From positions 5,952,001 to 6,016,000 of the forward strand of contig OZ316894.1 in assembly GCA_973895155.1 (NCBI GenBank): DNA of 64,000 nt, in the 5' to 3' direction. The notes under the pieces are model-generated. The model had not been told where the DNA came from, did no database searches, and worked only from the letters and a program-made list of their open reading frames with translations. Source of the stretch: Marsupella aquatica (Eukaryota; Marchantiophyta). The position numbers were made by a program, and so were the translations under genes. This document shows, in pieces, positions 43,226-55,341 of the stretch. Numbering within the stretch: the stretch's first letter is position 1; every line of letters begins with the position of its first letter.

Positions 43226-46200
43226 TTTAATCACACTCTGAGTTTATTGATACAGTTAACTGCCATGTAGTATGAATGCTGGTGTGTTGCCAGTATGTTG
43301 TTGTGACGGTGCTATTGTTATAGAAGTCAATTGTCATTTAGGCTGGGCTGTGGCCATGTTGTTGTTGTTGTGGTTGTTGCTTCTTGTTGTTTTGGGTATG
43401 GCATGGGTGCAACTGTGTTGTGGTTGTTGAAGTGTCACCATTGTGATCAGGCAGGGTTGATCCAAAAGCAATGTCATTCCTTTGTATGTTCATTTGTTAT
43501 GGAAATTAGGTATCGTTGCTAGGTGAACATGGGAGCAGATCTGAAGAGGATTCTGGGCACACAAATGTGGCCCCCTATTTTCCCCTCCCCTCTTCGATGT
43601 TCCATTTTCCCCCTCTTACCCCTCATTTTCTCCCTCCCTTTCCAGTCCTCTCCCTTCCCACCTCCCCTTGCCCTACTGTCAAGGGCCTCTACCCTCTCCC
43701 CCTGCCTTGTCCTGCCCCTTGCCTCCATCCCATGACTCCTCCCGATCCTCTCCTGCTGCCCTTGCTCTCCTCAGGCTCCCCTCTCACTTCTGTCTTCCCT
43801 CCCTACCCTCTCCTCTGCTCAATCCTCCCGTGCCCCTGGCTCAGCACACCCATGTTTTGGCCCCTCTCACACAGTAGGTCCTAATGACGTTAGCATGGTA
43901 CGGGAGGGGGAGACAAAGTGATAAGCGTATAGGATAATGACGGTCTGGGCACAGGGTAACTAGGTTGTAACCCTGTGACCAAACAGTGAAGAAAAGCTTA
44001 TGGGTGGAAGCTGGGAGTCCCTAGCTAGGCTTCTAGTCTGAACCCTGTTCTGGGAAATAGTAGAGACCTCCAAAAATGATTACACACAAGTGTCCTTTTT
44101 ACGGAGGAGATCCACCCATGGGCAGTGCTGCAACCTCCTGCCTCTGAGCGGGGGAGAGACCGGCCAACACGGATCTGGGTGTCCTCAAAGACTGTAGGAG
44201 GTGAGGGTCAGGCAGGACAGAGAGGGAGGGTTTAAGTTTAGGGTTTAGGACAGAGAGGGAGGGTTTAAGTTTAGGGTTTAGGACTGAGTGGAGGCAGGGG
44301 CAAATCTAGCATGGGCAGGCTTGCAAGTGGGAGTCAGGGCAATTTTGGTGGATCCAAAGGTGGGGGAGAGAGCTTATAAAGCTAACATGCACAGTTTCTT
44401 TCAGCCCAATTTGCATAATTTGTGTATATAGAGCACAGGACAAGGGAGTCCAGATTGCTCCAGGTTCGCCATGATAACACCACAAATTCTCCACTTTGTC
44501 AGTGGAGGGTGCTCATAGCAAGATCCAATTAGTAGTAGCTTGCTTAGATAGGGAACCATTGAAGCTAAAATGAATATTTCTCTCACAGTATTGAATTTGT
44601 TTTTACTATTTGGTTCCATGTCAAACCACTCTTTGTGCCTTTTCTGTTTCTAACCAAGCTCACTCTCATGACTGTAAAGATTTGAAAATTTGTGTCATTG
44701 CAATAGTAGAGAAGCTTGCCGAAGCGGCTTGCAAAAATACGAGTTTGAAGCACAAACTTGAACCAGCTGCCTTCCACCCGCAAAGCGGAATTGCTCATTC
44801 GAATCCTCCCCACACTGTGACCATGCTTGCAAGGATGGCCCGGTCCCCGTCCAAACGCATTCTGACTGTGACTATGGAGGCAGAGTGCAAAGTGGGATGA
44901 ACCAAACTGCAGGGATTGGGATCCCCAGGTAGTCTTTCAAAAGTTGAGGACCTGGCAGAAGGTTTCTTACAACCTGGGGACCTCATAGAGTCTTTAATTT
45001 TTTTGGAAAAAATTTAGTGTTGTTCAAGTAGGATTCATTGGTTTGATGAACATTTACTTCACTTGTGTTCACCTTTCTTCAACGCAAACTTATATCAAAA
45101 ATTAGTTAGTGGACCCCCTACTTATGTATGCTATAATCTTGTCATAAAGCTCATAATGTTCTCCTGCTTTTGTTACTTGTTAACTTTAAAATAATGCCTA
45201 AGTTGCAAGGTTAGTGTTTGCAGCAAAATGCAGTCTGGAATTTGCATATACACATTTATTTTGATGTTTCAGAAGCACTCTGAAATATCTTGTTAGACAT
45301 GTATAAAATTTTAATAATTATCTATCTAGGTTTTGCGTAAATCCATGATGACACTGCACTAATAACTTTGTTGCCAGTGATTTTTCAATTGGCTAGATAC
45401 TGCCAAAATCTTCCCTTCTCCAGCTCCTAGTAAAACAATACAAGAAAGATAAGCAAAAATTATTCAAACCTTATACTTATAAGTAAATATTAAGTAGGTC
45501 CCCCATATGAGCTCGCATATGAGTGGACCTTTGAGGCATTAGCCAATTTGAACAACTCTCTCACAAAATATATAAAACAGGTCACTACTGTTGGGATTTG
45601 GGGGATGCCCAATGTTGTGTTTTGAGGTTGGGAGGGTGGGATGATGCTTTGGCAATACCAACTAGGTGTCCAAAGGAGTAGAATAAACATCCCTTCCAAA
45701 TCATATAATATTGTGACACACAAAGAGTGAATGAATAGTTTCTGCCTTTGTATTTCTATTACCTGTCCTCCTTGCTAATTATTTGATCTCATTTGTTGTT
45801 CTAAGAAATCCTGGTCACTGTCGTGCACAGTCCTCTTTGTTAGCCAATGGTTGATTGAATGCGTCAATCAATTATATCTAAAGGCTGTCGTATATGTTTT
45901 CATGTATATGAATTAAATATGAGTTTTATTTATTGTAATTCCAAAAGTATTTACAAAAGGTTTAGTTTGGCCCCACTCATTATTCTGCGTGCTAATAAAT
46001 TTAAAAACTTTTCAAGGTTTTACCATTCCTGGGTCTAACTGTTTTTGTTGGCATCGTGACAAACACAAAGGGTCATTTTATTTGTCACAGGCTCCAAACA
46101 TTTTTGTTCGTGTTTTTCATGCAAATTGCTGACATGGTGCAACCACAGGCCATTGTATTTGCAATGGATATGTCATGGGTTTCCTTAACATTGTTGTGGT

Positions 46201-47930
46201 CAGTCTTCCTGGATTTTTCCCTTTTCTTCCCTCTTTAGGTTCTCCTCCTTGGGGATCTTGCCTCCCAATTTGGCATTTAATGTCCTTTGGCAGTGAATAC
46301 AAACAATGTAGGCGCATTGTTAGAGGATACCTGATATAGCATGTTCATCCTGGAACATGCCTCATTTTTTTGTCTTGTTGTGATATGTATGATTTATTTT
46401 ATGATAAAAATGATACATTATATGCTAAGAAATTAATATCTATTAATTAAGAGTGAGTGACACATGCAAAAAAAAACACATTATGACCAAGAAAGTACAA
46501 AGGTACTAAAGAGTTGTGCACATACAGTAGAGATTTCACTTGCTTCTAGGGAATGACAATCATCTCCATTAAAACCATAAATTTTATAATAAAAAAATCC
46601 CCAGAGGGGAACTTAGTACACTAGATGTGCACATTATTCAGATTCATTTCTCTCACTGTCATGAGAAAAAGGAGAATGCACTAAGGAGTGATTGAAAAGG
46701 ATGATTAAACATTTATGAGGGGAGCCAAATACATTCAAAATACTAAGTTCACTAAAATTAGAAAGGGGTCCAAAAGTTAATTCAAAATCAAATTAATATA
46801 AATGATTTACCTTGTTAAGGCACATTAAAATCAAAATACTCAACACAAAATCTGAAAGGTGGCTTCAGCATATAAGATAAGATAGCATCTTCATTCTAAT
46901 TTGCCTTCTGAACTCACTCTAGAGGAACTGTATCTCAAGAATATACCAGCACCACATGCAAGATTCATTAAGTTAAACCTTTCAAGCCAAATGTTGCTCT
47001 ACGTTAGCTGTTGTTTAGTAGGCAACTTTGGCTTAAACGAAAATTTAGGACTAACGGCTTTACCGGACAAAAAACTCGATTACTTTGCCTGTAAGGTAAT
47101 AAATGAAATGGGCGTTAGAATCCAAGTCCAAAAAGTACTTGATCAAGTACATGCACCTTGGGAGTTGACAAGATCACCACTCTTCAGGCTGAGAATCTGT
47201 AAGACAAATTGACACAATCAAACTATTTCAAGTCAACAGTTAAGCGTGTACTACCTCGATTGTTGATGAAACTGTGCACCTCTTTGGCAGGAGCGTGACT
47301 TTTTTCATTTTTAGCAAGTGTGGCAAGTGGCATATCCGCATATGTGGAGAATAGGAATATTCTCTATATGTTTTTTCCTGAATTGTTTTTGGCCCATTAG
47401 TTCTCCCTAGATTCAAGGATGACCCTTAGATTGTGGCAAATGGAGTCTATGACTAGGTGGAAAACTGGCTAATGGGATACAGACAATCTAGTGCCAATAG
47501 TGGTTTGTGCCAATAGTGGTTATAATTTTTTAGGGGGAGGCCTAATTAATCTGGTGTCGAAAATTCACTAGGGTTATAATTTTTGAGGGGGAGGCCTAGT
47601 CTGGTGTCGAAAATTCACTAGGGCTCTTCTACCCAGTAGGGCAGTAGGGTTTTGGTTTACTCGGTTACTTTGTAGCCTCTTGTTCTTCTGTTGTTTTAGA
47701 AGCTGTTGGCTTGTTTGGCCTCTCAGGTCTTCTTGGGGTCTTTTCCCTTGTCCCCTATCCTGTATTTGGGACGTTTGCCTTTTCGAGTATGGCGCATTTG
47801 TACTTAGGAACTGTAATATTATTCTTATTTTTATATAAATAATATGATAATGATACTCCTGCAGTGCTTATGACTCTCGCTCTCTAGGATAGGAATGGTG
47901 GATACTCTTGAATCAGAATTATGCTTCAAG
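43226..47930. other. Gene-poor region
   Basis: No gene is supported. A strongly CT-rich tract at about 43560-43870 explains several long open frames there. AGGACAGAGAGGGAGGGTTT is tandemly repeated at about 44215-44285. A duplicated ~60-bp block (GGGGGAGGCCTA, GGTGTCGAAAATTCACTAGG) lies at about 47530-47630 ahead of AT-rich sequence to 47870. It could be the tail of a decayed retroelement, but I cannot name it. Confidence 0.45.
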
Positions 47931-50277
47931 TCTACAATAAAACACATTATTAAACTAACAATGCTCAAATCAGATCAGCTGCTACTATCGAGCATTTTGA
48001 GGAACAATAATATTCTCCACTAAAACAGTGTTGACGATGAATCTTATGCATCTGTACAACGATATTTCCAGATTCGGGACAAATTGTATGCCTTCTCTGC
48101 GATCGTTTGTCATCATACTGGATCTGGAACTGGACGATTCCTTTGCTGTTACTATTACCGGTACTAGTATAAATGCCACTAGCTTTCAATTGATTCTAGT
48201 AGGGGAGCTGTTTACTAGTCTGAAAGCCTTTGTTGCCTAATCACCGAAAGGAATGCTCGATCAGTCCCAGAAGTACAGAACTTCCACAAAAGGTCCATGA
48301 CAGAGAACTGTGTTTATGAAACAAATGTTTCCACGTCACCAGATGACATCAACGCATGCACAACCCGTTCTCTAATTACAATCTTTTCGAGCACTGTGCA
48401 CAGAAATGATTGATGCATTATATATAACCAGAAAAGATAAAAGGAAGAACTAAAAGACAGAAAGGAGTCGAAAACTCCAGTAGGTGTCTGTTCGAGGCAA
48501 AATAGAAACTACAATGGGTGTTGGAATAATAATAAATGGAAACGTAAGAAGTGAATAAGGTCAGGACAAGGACACAAAACAGGATGTTTGGTTATGCCGA
48601 ATATATATGTGGTGTAGATTCTCATCACCGTTCATTACGGTCGACAGTACGATGGGCTGTGTCGTTAACTCTACCGAGGTTTCATTACAATCATGAGAGG
48701 CACCTAAAGACGATTCATGTTCCAATTCAGAATCATGTATCTGTGATTTTGCAGTACTATGCACAGTAAAAATGTACCTGTTCACAATGTGCCACAACGC
48801 ATATATGTGAGGAAACGGACTTTGAGTATATTTTCTGAGTTGAGTCATATCACAGCAATGCCAAGTCTCGATGCAACCATCTGGATCTTTGATCTGAGAC
48901 TTAGCCATTGCCCAATATGAATATACCGGGAATCATGAGCATTTTGGGGGACATATTCGGGACCTTTTATGCATCGGAGCGCGTGTGGTAGACTCGTTAA
49001 CATGTACAGACGTAGATGGCGTACTTTATTACCAAAATCGGCCCTCCATGTCCGTTCAGTTCGATTCACTTCTTCCGAGGTGTATTGCTTGAAGACAGTC
49101 CTTCAGAGGTGAGGTGAGGCGAGAGGTGAGGTGAGGTGAGGCCCTCCGAGCTGCGGATTGAATCTGTTCTGTTCGCTCACTCTCTATTCGGTGCAAGTCG
49201 ATCGACCTTCCCTGAGAAATGCAGTGAAGCCATTTAAGTTTATCAGTCGGCGAATCGAAAATCGAACGAACACTTCCGAATCATATACCTGGTAACAACC
49301 TGACTTCGTAACTTCAGTCGGACCATATGTATCATCGACAGATTCTGTTAAATGATCACTGTCTGCCCACAAATTAAGGTCAGATCATTCAAGCTATGCA
49401 CCCAAAATGTTGTGGAGCTGTAGCTATCGTATTCGCTGTGAATCCAAATCCTTCTGTATTGTTCTCAAATAATGGTATTAGGTTACCGTCAATTAGTCTG
49501 TCAATCAACTAATCAAACTCCTTTCTAGTTATCTAATCGATGACCGATTGACAAAGATTTTCAAGTTCTTCACTTTTTGAGATTCCTCGTTCCACGTACC
49601 TCCACATCGAGGTCCCTAGCATTCCTGTCTTTGTTGACTAGTCACTCGGCTGTAGTCTCACAGGGAGATAAATGAATGCTCAGTGAGGCCTGATCGGGGG
49701 CCTGATCAAATGAGTAGTTTGATATTTTTGTTTCCGAGAGTTTCGATGCTCTTGGATTCCTTTTGTGACGACCTCCCGTCGATCGATGGACCGGGGAGGG
49801 ACCTCGTACTAAAGTAGTCTAGTTCTCACGTCTGTCATCATAGTAGGAAAGCCAATTTGTGAACGAGGTCAATTTCCCAGCTAGGACAGTAATTTCCATT
49901 TGCTGGTCATTTTGATTGACTTTTCTCTTCAGTCCATTCCTGTGCACAGTTCGCGTACCGGTGCAATCGTAAATTAAGATAGCTTCGTACTGTCATTTGC
50001 TTCCTTTAGAACTACAAGTGACCTCTATCTTTCCATTACATATCAATTAAGTCGTCGTGATCTCCAGCAGTAAATATCAAATTAGGCCAATCTTTCAGCT
50101 AGCTAATATTTGTCTTGCGCACCCGTCCGGTTTTCTTTTGCAGGCGATTGAGCTAACATATGTACTGTACTGCTATACAAATACATGCTTGGAGCAGCAG
50201 CTAGCTAGGGATCGACAGAAGACAAGCTGGACTTTCAGTTTCCACGAGTCAGTACAAGCGTCGTACGTATGAAGATG
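47931..50277. other. Gene-free region upstream of PHT1
   Basis: No gene is supported. A GAGGTGAGGTGAG microsatellite lies at about 49107-49142. GAATATAC at 48919-48926 fits the P1BS consensus but is almost 2 kb from the PHT1 start. Confidence 0.45.
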
Positions 50278-50285
50278 GGATATTC
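50278..50285 (+). promoter_or_regulatory. Candidate P1BS element upstream of PHT1
   Basis: GGATATTC matches GNATATNC, the binding site of the PHR1 phosphate-starvation regulator. It lies about 580 bp before the PHT1 start codon. The motif is short enough to arise by chance, so support comes mainly from its position before a phosphate transporter. Confidence 0.45.
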
Positions 50286-50860
50286 CTGTACTCAGCTACA
50301 AGAGCTGAGGAGCGTTTATGGTGCAATAAACCGCCCTGGCCTTTGATCGCCAGCTGGAGATGGCATCCTATCATGCTGTGCGCTAGGGACCCGGCCCATG
50401 CGTTGTTAGCAAAGGAACGTTCCTCGCGATCTATCTTAATGAAACATTCACCATCGATCCAATACTGCGTCTAAAGCGCTTGAGAAAGTCGGCCTGCAGA
50501 TGTAACGTCTGCAGTCTACAAAAGACCAGAGTGACAGGTGGCCGGACACAACTGTCTCACAGATCGAATTCATGGATTCAGAGCAATTCAGGGTCAAGAC
50601 TTGTGTACGTGGCTGCACCCTTGGAGTACATTCGACCTACCATCTCTTTGATTCAATTTGCGTACAAGTTCCATTTTTTGGAAGTTGCAGACAACTATTC
50701 TGCAAGATCGAGTTATACCCAACGTTTATGTACTCTCTGAGATAGGCTCTAAATTAAAGGAAAAGGGGCACCATTCTGATTGTTTCTTCCTGAAATTTGA
50801 GAGGAAGTTGGTTATCAAAGCTAGCAAAACATCGAGCAAGTAAGCTGCAAATCTTGAACA

Positions 50861-52591
50861 ATGAGTACCACGACGAACTCTGCGGAATTTACTCCGGTGG
50901 CTCGGACTCCGGGGAGGCAATTGAGGGTGCTGGAAGCGCTTGACCAGGCAAGGGTACAGTACTACCATATTTCGGCTATTTTGATTGCCGGCATGGGCTT
51001 CTTCACGGATGCATACGATATCTTCGTAGTGACGGTAGTGATAAAGCTCCTGGGGCGCATTTACTACCCGGACAATGTAGGGTTGAATGTAACACCAGGA
51101 CAACTGCCCATCGTCTGGTATGTTGCTATAATAGGCAGTGTTCTCTTGGGGGCTGTGGCAGGGCAGATCATCTTCGGGTGGCTGGGAGACAAACTGGGCC
51201 GCAAGAAGGCGTACGGGATCACGCTGGCGATCATGTTCATCTTCTCGATCGCTTCTGGTCTGTCCATCGGCAGGTCTCCCACAGCAGTGCTGGGCTCCCT
51301 TTGCTTCTTCAGATTCTGGCTTGGAGTTGGCATTGGAGGAGACTACCCTCTCTCGGCCACAATCATGTCGGAGTACGCCAACACGCAGACCAGAGGTGCA
51401 TTCATCGCGGCAGTGTTTGCCATGCAGGGTTTTGGGATTCTCAGCGGAGGATTTGTGGGACTCATCTTATCCGCCAGTTTCAAGGCAGGACACGACACAC
51501 CAACTTTCAATAATGATAATACTTTGCATCACTCAGTCTCTATTGGTTATCAAGCAGATCTTCTGTGGCGCATCATATTCATGGTGGGCGCTATCCCAGC
51601 AGCTGCAACCTTCTACTACCGGATGAGAATGCCCGAGACCGCCAGGTACACAGCGCTGGTGACGGGGAATGCGGCGAAGGCTGCATCGGACATGATGAAG
51701 GTTCTCCGAGTCCCGGAGTTAGATTTAACAGAGGATGAGTCGATTCGGGCTGAGACTGCAATCACTGTCTATGGAACATCAAATGAGCGTAACTTCAAAC
51801 TATTCTCTCGTACATTCCTGGAAAGGCACGGACGGGAGTTGCTGGGAACCGCAACCACATGGTTTCTCCTAGACATCACCTACTACAGCCAGACCTTGTT
51901 CCAGAGCCAGATCTTCCGTACAATCGGCTGGACTCCCGCTCCAGGCGAGATGAGTGGAATCGAAGAAGTGTACAAAACCTGCAGAGCACAGCTGATTGTG
52001 GCATCGTGCGCCACCGTGCCAGGGTACTTGGTGTGTGTTTTTCTGGTGGACCGCATCGGCAGGCGCATCATCCAGCTGCAGGGATTCATCTTCATGGGTG
52101 TCTTCATGTTAGCAATCACCGTTAGGTTTGACACCCTAGTAAACGGAAACCAAGCGAACATCATCATTTTCCTGGTGTTGTACTCGCTCACATTCTTCTT
52201 CACCAACTTTGGGCCGAACACGACGACGTTCATAATCCCCGCTGAGCTGTTTCCGGCCAGATTGCGAGCTACATGTCATGGCATCTCAGCTGGGGCCGGC
52301 AAGGTGGGCTCCCTAGTCGGATCTGTCGGGTTTCTGTACGCTTCTCAATCGCAACATATCGATAAGAGCTCTCCCTATCCGACCGGCATCGGTCTCAAGA
52401 AAACTCTCTACATTTTTGCCGCACTAAACTTCATCGGTGCCGCCTTCACATTACTCATTCCCGAGACCAAGAAAAGGTCACTGGAGGAGATTTCCGGAGA
52501 GAGTGAACCTGTTGAGCATTCGCATGGAATGAGTGTCCACCCACACTGCGAGGCTAACCAGCCGGCCTACCGCGCGTCAAGGTTCACCTGA
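50861..52591 (+). CDS. PHT1: PHT1-family high-affinity phosphate:proton symporter
   Basis: A single exon of 576 codons starts at ATG 50861 (MSTTTNSAEF), in a good context (ACAATGAG). It is an MFS transporter of about twelve membrane segments that imports inorganic phosphate with protons at the plasma membrane. The PHT1 signature GGDYPLSATIMSE lies at about residues 159-171. The MFS motif GWLGDKLGRKKAYG follows the second segment. FFTDAYDIF in TM1, a long hydrophilic central loop (MPETARYTALVTGNAAKAASDM) and the C-terminal PAELFPARLRATCHGISAGAGK motif are all typical. Length is within the normal 520-580 range. The tail has His-rich HSHGMSVHPHCE. No break is seen. The candidate P1BS upstream suggests induction by phosphate starvation. 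Confidence 0.95.
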   Translation: MSTTTNSAEFTPVARTPGRQLRVLEALDQARVQYYHISAILIAGMGFFTDAYDIFVVTVVIKLLGRIYYPDNVGLNVTPGQLPIVWYVAIIGSVLLGAVAGQIIFGWLGDKLGRKKAYGITLAIMFIFSIASGLSIGRSPTAVLGSLCFFRFWLGVGIGGDYPLSATIMSEYANTQTRGAFIAAVFAMQGFGILSGGFVGLILSASFKAGHDTPTFNNDNTLHHSVSIGYQADLLWRIIFMVGAIPAAATFYYRMRMPETARYTALVTGNAAKAASDMMKVLRVPELDLTEDESIRAETAITVYGTSNERNFKLFSRTFLERHGRELLGTATTWFLLDITYYSQTLFQSQIFRTIGWTPAPGEMSGIEEVYKTCRAQLIVASCATVPGYLVCVFLVDRIGRRIIQLQGFIFMGVFMLAITVRFDTLVNGNQANIIIFLVLYSLTFFFTNFGPNTTTFIIPAELFPARLRATCHGISAGAGKVGSLVGSVGFLYASQSQHIDKSSPYPTGIGLKKTLYIFAALNFIGAAFTLLIPETKKRSLEEISGESEPVEHSHGMSVHPHCEANQPAYRASRFT

Positions 52592-52679
52592 CTAACTGAT
52601 CGACGGACTCAAGCAAGCAACACAGCAAGCGAGTCCATAACCATGAAACTACGTAGTACTGCCCGAACCATCAGCCACA

Positions 52680-52870
52680 GCATGCATGTGATATAGATCG
52701 ACTACGAGGGCAGGCAAGCAAGCACTACACTATTTTTGTTCCCTTCATGTGATATAGATCGATTACGAGAGCAGGCAAGCAAGCACTACACTATTTTTGT
52801 TTCCTTCAGGTGATATAGATCGATTACGAGGGCAGGCAAGCAAGCACTACACTATTTTTGTTTCCTTCTT
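52680..52870. repeat. Three tandem ~62-bp units in the 3' flank of PHT1
   Basis: Each unit has GTGATATAGATCGATTACGA, GGCAGGCAAGCAAGCACTAC and ACTATTTTTGTTTCCTTC. The three copies differ at only a few positions. They start about 90 bp after the PHT1 stop and probably lie in its 3' UTR. Confidence 0.9.
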
Positions 52871-53794
52871 TGCGGACTGTCAGCTAGGTTGAGAACCGTC
52901 GCTCCACATCTACCAAGGATTCCTTCAGCAGGCGAGTCTGATCCTTAAATAAGTCGAATACAAGTACCATGATGCCAGTAACACAGTCTCAAATTACGTA
53001 GCAAAAGAGCATCGATTACAGAACTATGTACAATGCGAACAGAAACAAAATAGCTCGAGCGAGTTGTAATATGTACACTTAGACTTTCCACACCTGCGGC
53101 CAAGGATTCCTTCAGCACCTCGAGACTCCATAAATAAATGGCAAAGTCTTCCGGAACTAACCATAGTACTCACCTACTAATGTGAGACTAAATTTTACAT
53201 CTACAGTAGTGTCAGTAGTAGTTTGCAAATTCCAGGCAATTTTATATGTACAGTCTGGCTTTAACAAATAGTGAGTAAATCTGCTGTGTGTAATTCTGTA
53301 CTTAATTCCTATTGATTTGTACGTACCATGGCTGGGCACCTACTGCAAAAATGTAAACGGTGAACATAATTACGATCATGATGTCTGATGAGACGCGATA
53401 GATGGATGCTCTGGACGAAGATATAGTTCGACACGAAGATTCCTGGGCCGCCCATTTAGACACAGGTGGCAAGCTTTGATATCTGATGGGGCCTCAAATA
53501 TAATAAGCGGGCAGTCCCAAGGCAGTCCGGGTTTTGGTTTGGATGGACGCGGCCAAAATGTGCGGCACTAGCCCACACACTTGTGTCGCGGGATTTTACT
53601 TTTTCCCGCTTGTCAATCCGCCCCCTTGCACACACACATGACACAGCCTGGGTGTTACAGGACCCAAAATATTGAACCTCAAGAGGTCAGTATGCCAGTC
53701 AAACACACCCTCCGGCCAAGTTAAGAGTAGTGGCCCTATACCACAGAAGAGCCAAACAGATACTTATTTGAGACCCCCTATGATGGATTGCTGA
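52871..53794. other. Gene-free spacer after PHT1
   Basis: No gene is supported and no notable repeat is seen, apart from a repeated CCAAGGATTCCTTCAGCA phrase (about 52912 and 53099). Confidence 0.5.
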
Positions 53795-53881
53795 AGTGAA
53801 GTGAAGTGAAGTGAAGTGAAGTGAAGTGAAGTGAAGTGAAGTGAAGTGAAGTGAAGTGAAATGAAATGAAATGAAATGAAA
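53795..53881. repeat. (GTGAA)n / (ATGAA)n microsatellite
   Basis: About a dozen GTGAA units pass into ATGAA units at the right end. Simple tandem repeat. Confidence 0.95.
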
Positions 53882-55341
53882 CTAGTAAGCATCCCGCACT
53901 CCTTGAGTCCAGGTTTATATATTATGACCAAGGTGAAAGCCTATAGACCAGTGAAGCCTCTAGATAGGTGAAGCCTCTAGACAGTGACCATCATAACAGG
54001 AAAGCCTATGTCTAGAGTCAAAGAGCTACACAATTAATAACATCCCAATAATTGCACATTAAAGACCCACAGCAAGATATATATTTAGAATAACAGATTA
54101 AATTCAACATAATTTGTATTGGTTTATCGTGGTATGTAGTGACCTAGCACACCATATATTATCACATTGTGATGTGCAATTACTGGACTATAATTATTAT
54201 ACACCACATGGTATTTGGGACACAATTTTAAGAACACGTACCACTACGTCTCATGTTATGAGACATGAAATTCATTAGCTATTGCAGAGATTGGTGGAAA
54301 TTGGTCTTACTGATGATGGAAACTTTCCTAGCATGATAGACGTGTAAATAGAGAGTCTCAAACAGTGTCTTCTTATTTATATGTATTCTGGGAGTGATAG
54401 TAATGTGTCTCACATGGTGTCTTATGTCAGGCAAATACAAATCATATTTCTTCACATGCCCCAGACACCTTTCTAAAGTATAATTCAGGTTTTACTATTT
54501 AGATAATTTTGCCATGGATGTTTTTTTCTATGCTATGCTTTGGTTGGAGAGAGCTGAAAAAAAGCACTTTGAGTTTTTAATCTCATCCTTCTTCTTACTT
54601 TGTGGGTCATCTGAAGCTTTGGTAGTTTCCGAATGGTGTAATATGTTAGATGAAAACATATCATATTTTTTCACATGTCCCAAACACGTTTTGAAAGTAA
54701 AATCCTTGTTGTGAGTAAAATAAATTTGCCTCAGAATCTTAAGCTTTTGTCTGAGAAATTTGTCTCCCGACCCTTTAATTACACATTAATTAAGGGGTAT
54801 TCCTTTCCGTATTGCCCAAGCCGTCATAGGGACAGACTAGGGGAGGAGTCCATCCTGCAAAGCCATGGTCCAAGACTTGTTAGATCTTCACTGCCTTCAG
54901 CCCATTACTCCCAGTCACATCCACTGCACCAAAGAAAACAACAGAGACGCGAAAAGTGCCCCTGAGAGAGTTCTAGATCGAACAATCCCATTTGATTTGG
55001 GAGGTATATGCTTGATGGAATGGAGAAACTTGGGGGGGCGGGGGGGATTACATTTATGTCTTTAGAATAAAGGAGACAATTTCACTACACGTCCTTTGAA
55101 AAGGCGCTCCTATATCGCTGTCATCTTGTCATACTCTCCAACATGAGTGTGAATAGACATGCTAGATGGGCCACGTTTCGGAAAAACCCAAAGGCTCCTA
55201 CAATTAATCGAGAAGAACTCTCATTTAGCTATCAGACTGAGTGAAGATTTCTCCAGTAAACATGGAAGGGATGCATTCAGCTCCTTGGTGAAAGCTTTCG
55301 CAGACTTGAAACGTGTATTGAGAGCCTGGAGAGCACTTCAA
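53882..55341. other. Spacer with a dispersed-repeat fragment
   Basis: 53940-54030 carries GTGAAGCCTCTAGA phrases related to the palindromic sequence at 31244. The rest is AT-rich without a supported gene. The part close to 55342 is presumably the 3' UTR of the minus-strand gene. Confidence 0.45.

Noticed and set aside
43516-43884. Pro/Leu-rich and Arg/Gly-rich frames on both strands
   Set aside because: Explained by a strongly CT-rich tract.
46901-47212. 103-codon frame on the plus strand
   Set aside because: No domain, no splice partners and AT-rich surroundings. Not enough to call a gene.
51064-52233. Frames of 80-160 codons overlapping PHT1
   Set aside because: Shadows of the PHT1 coding sequence, with no domain of their own.
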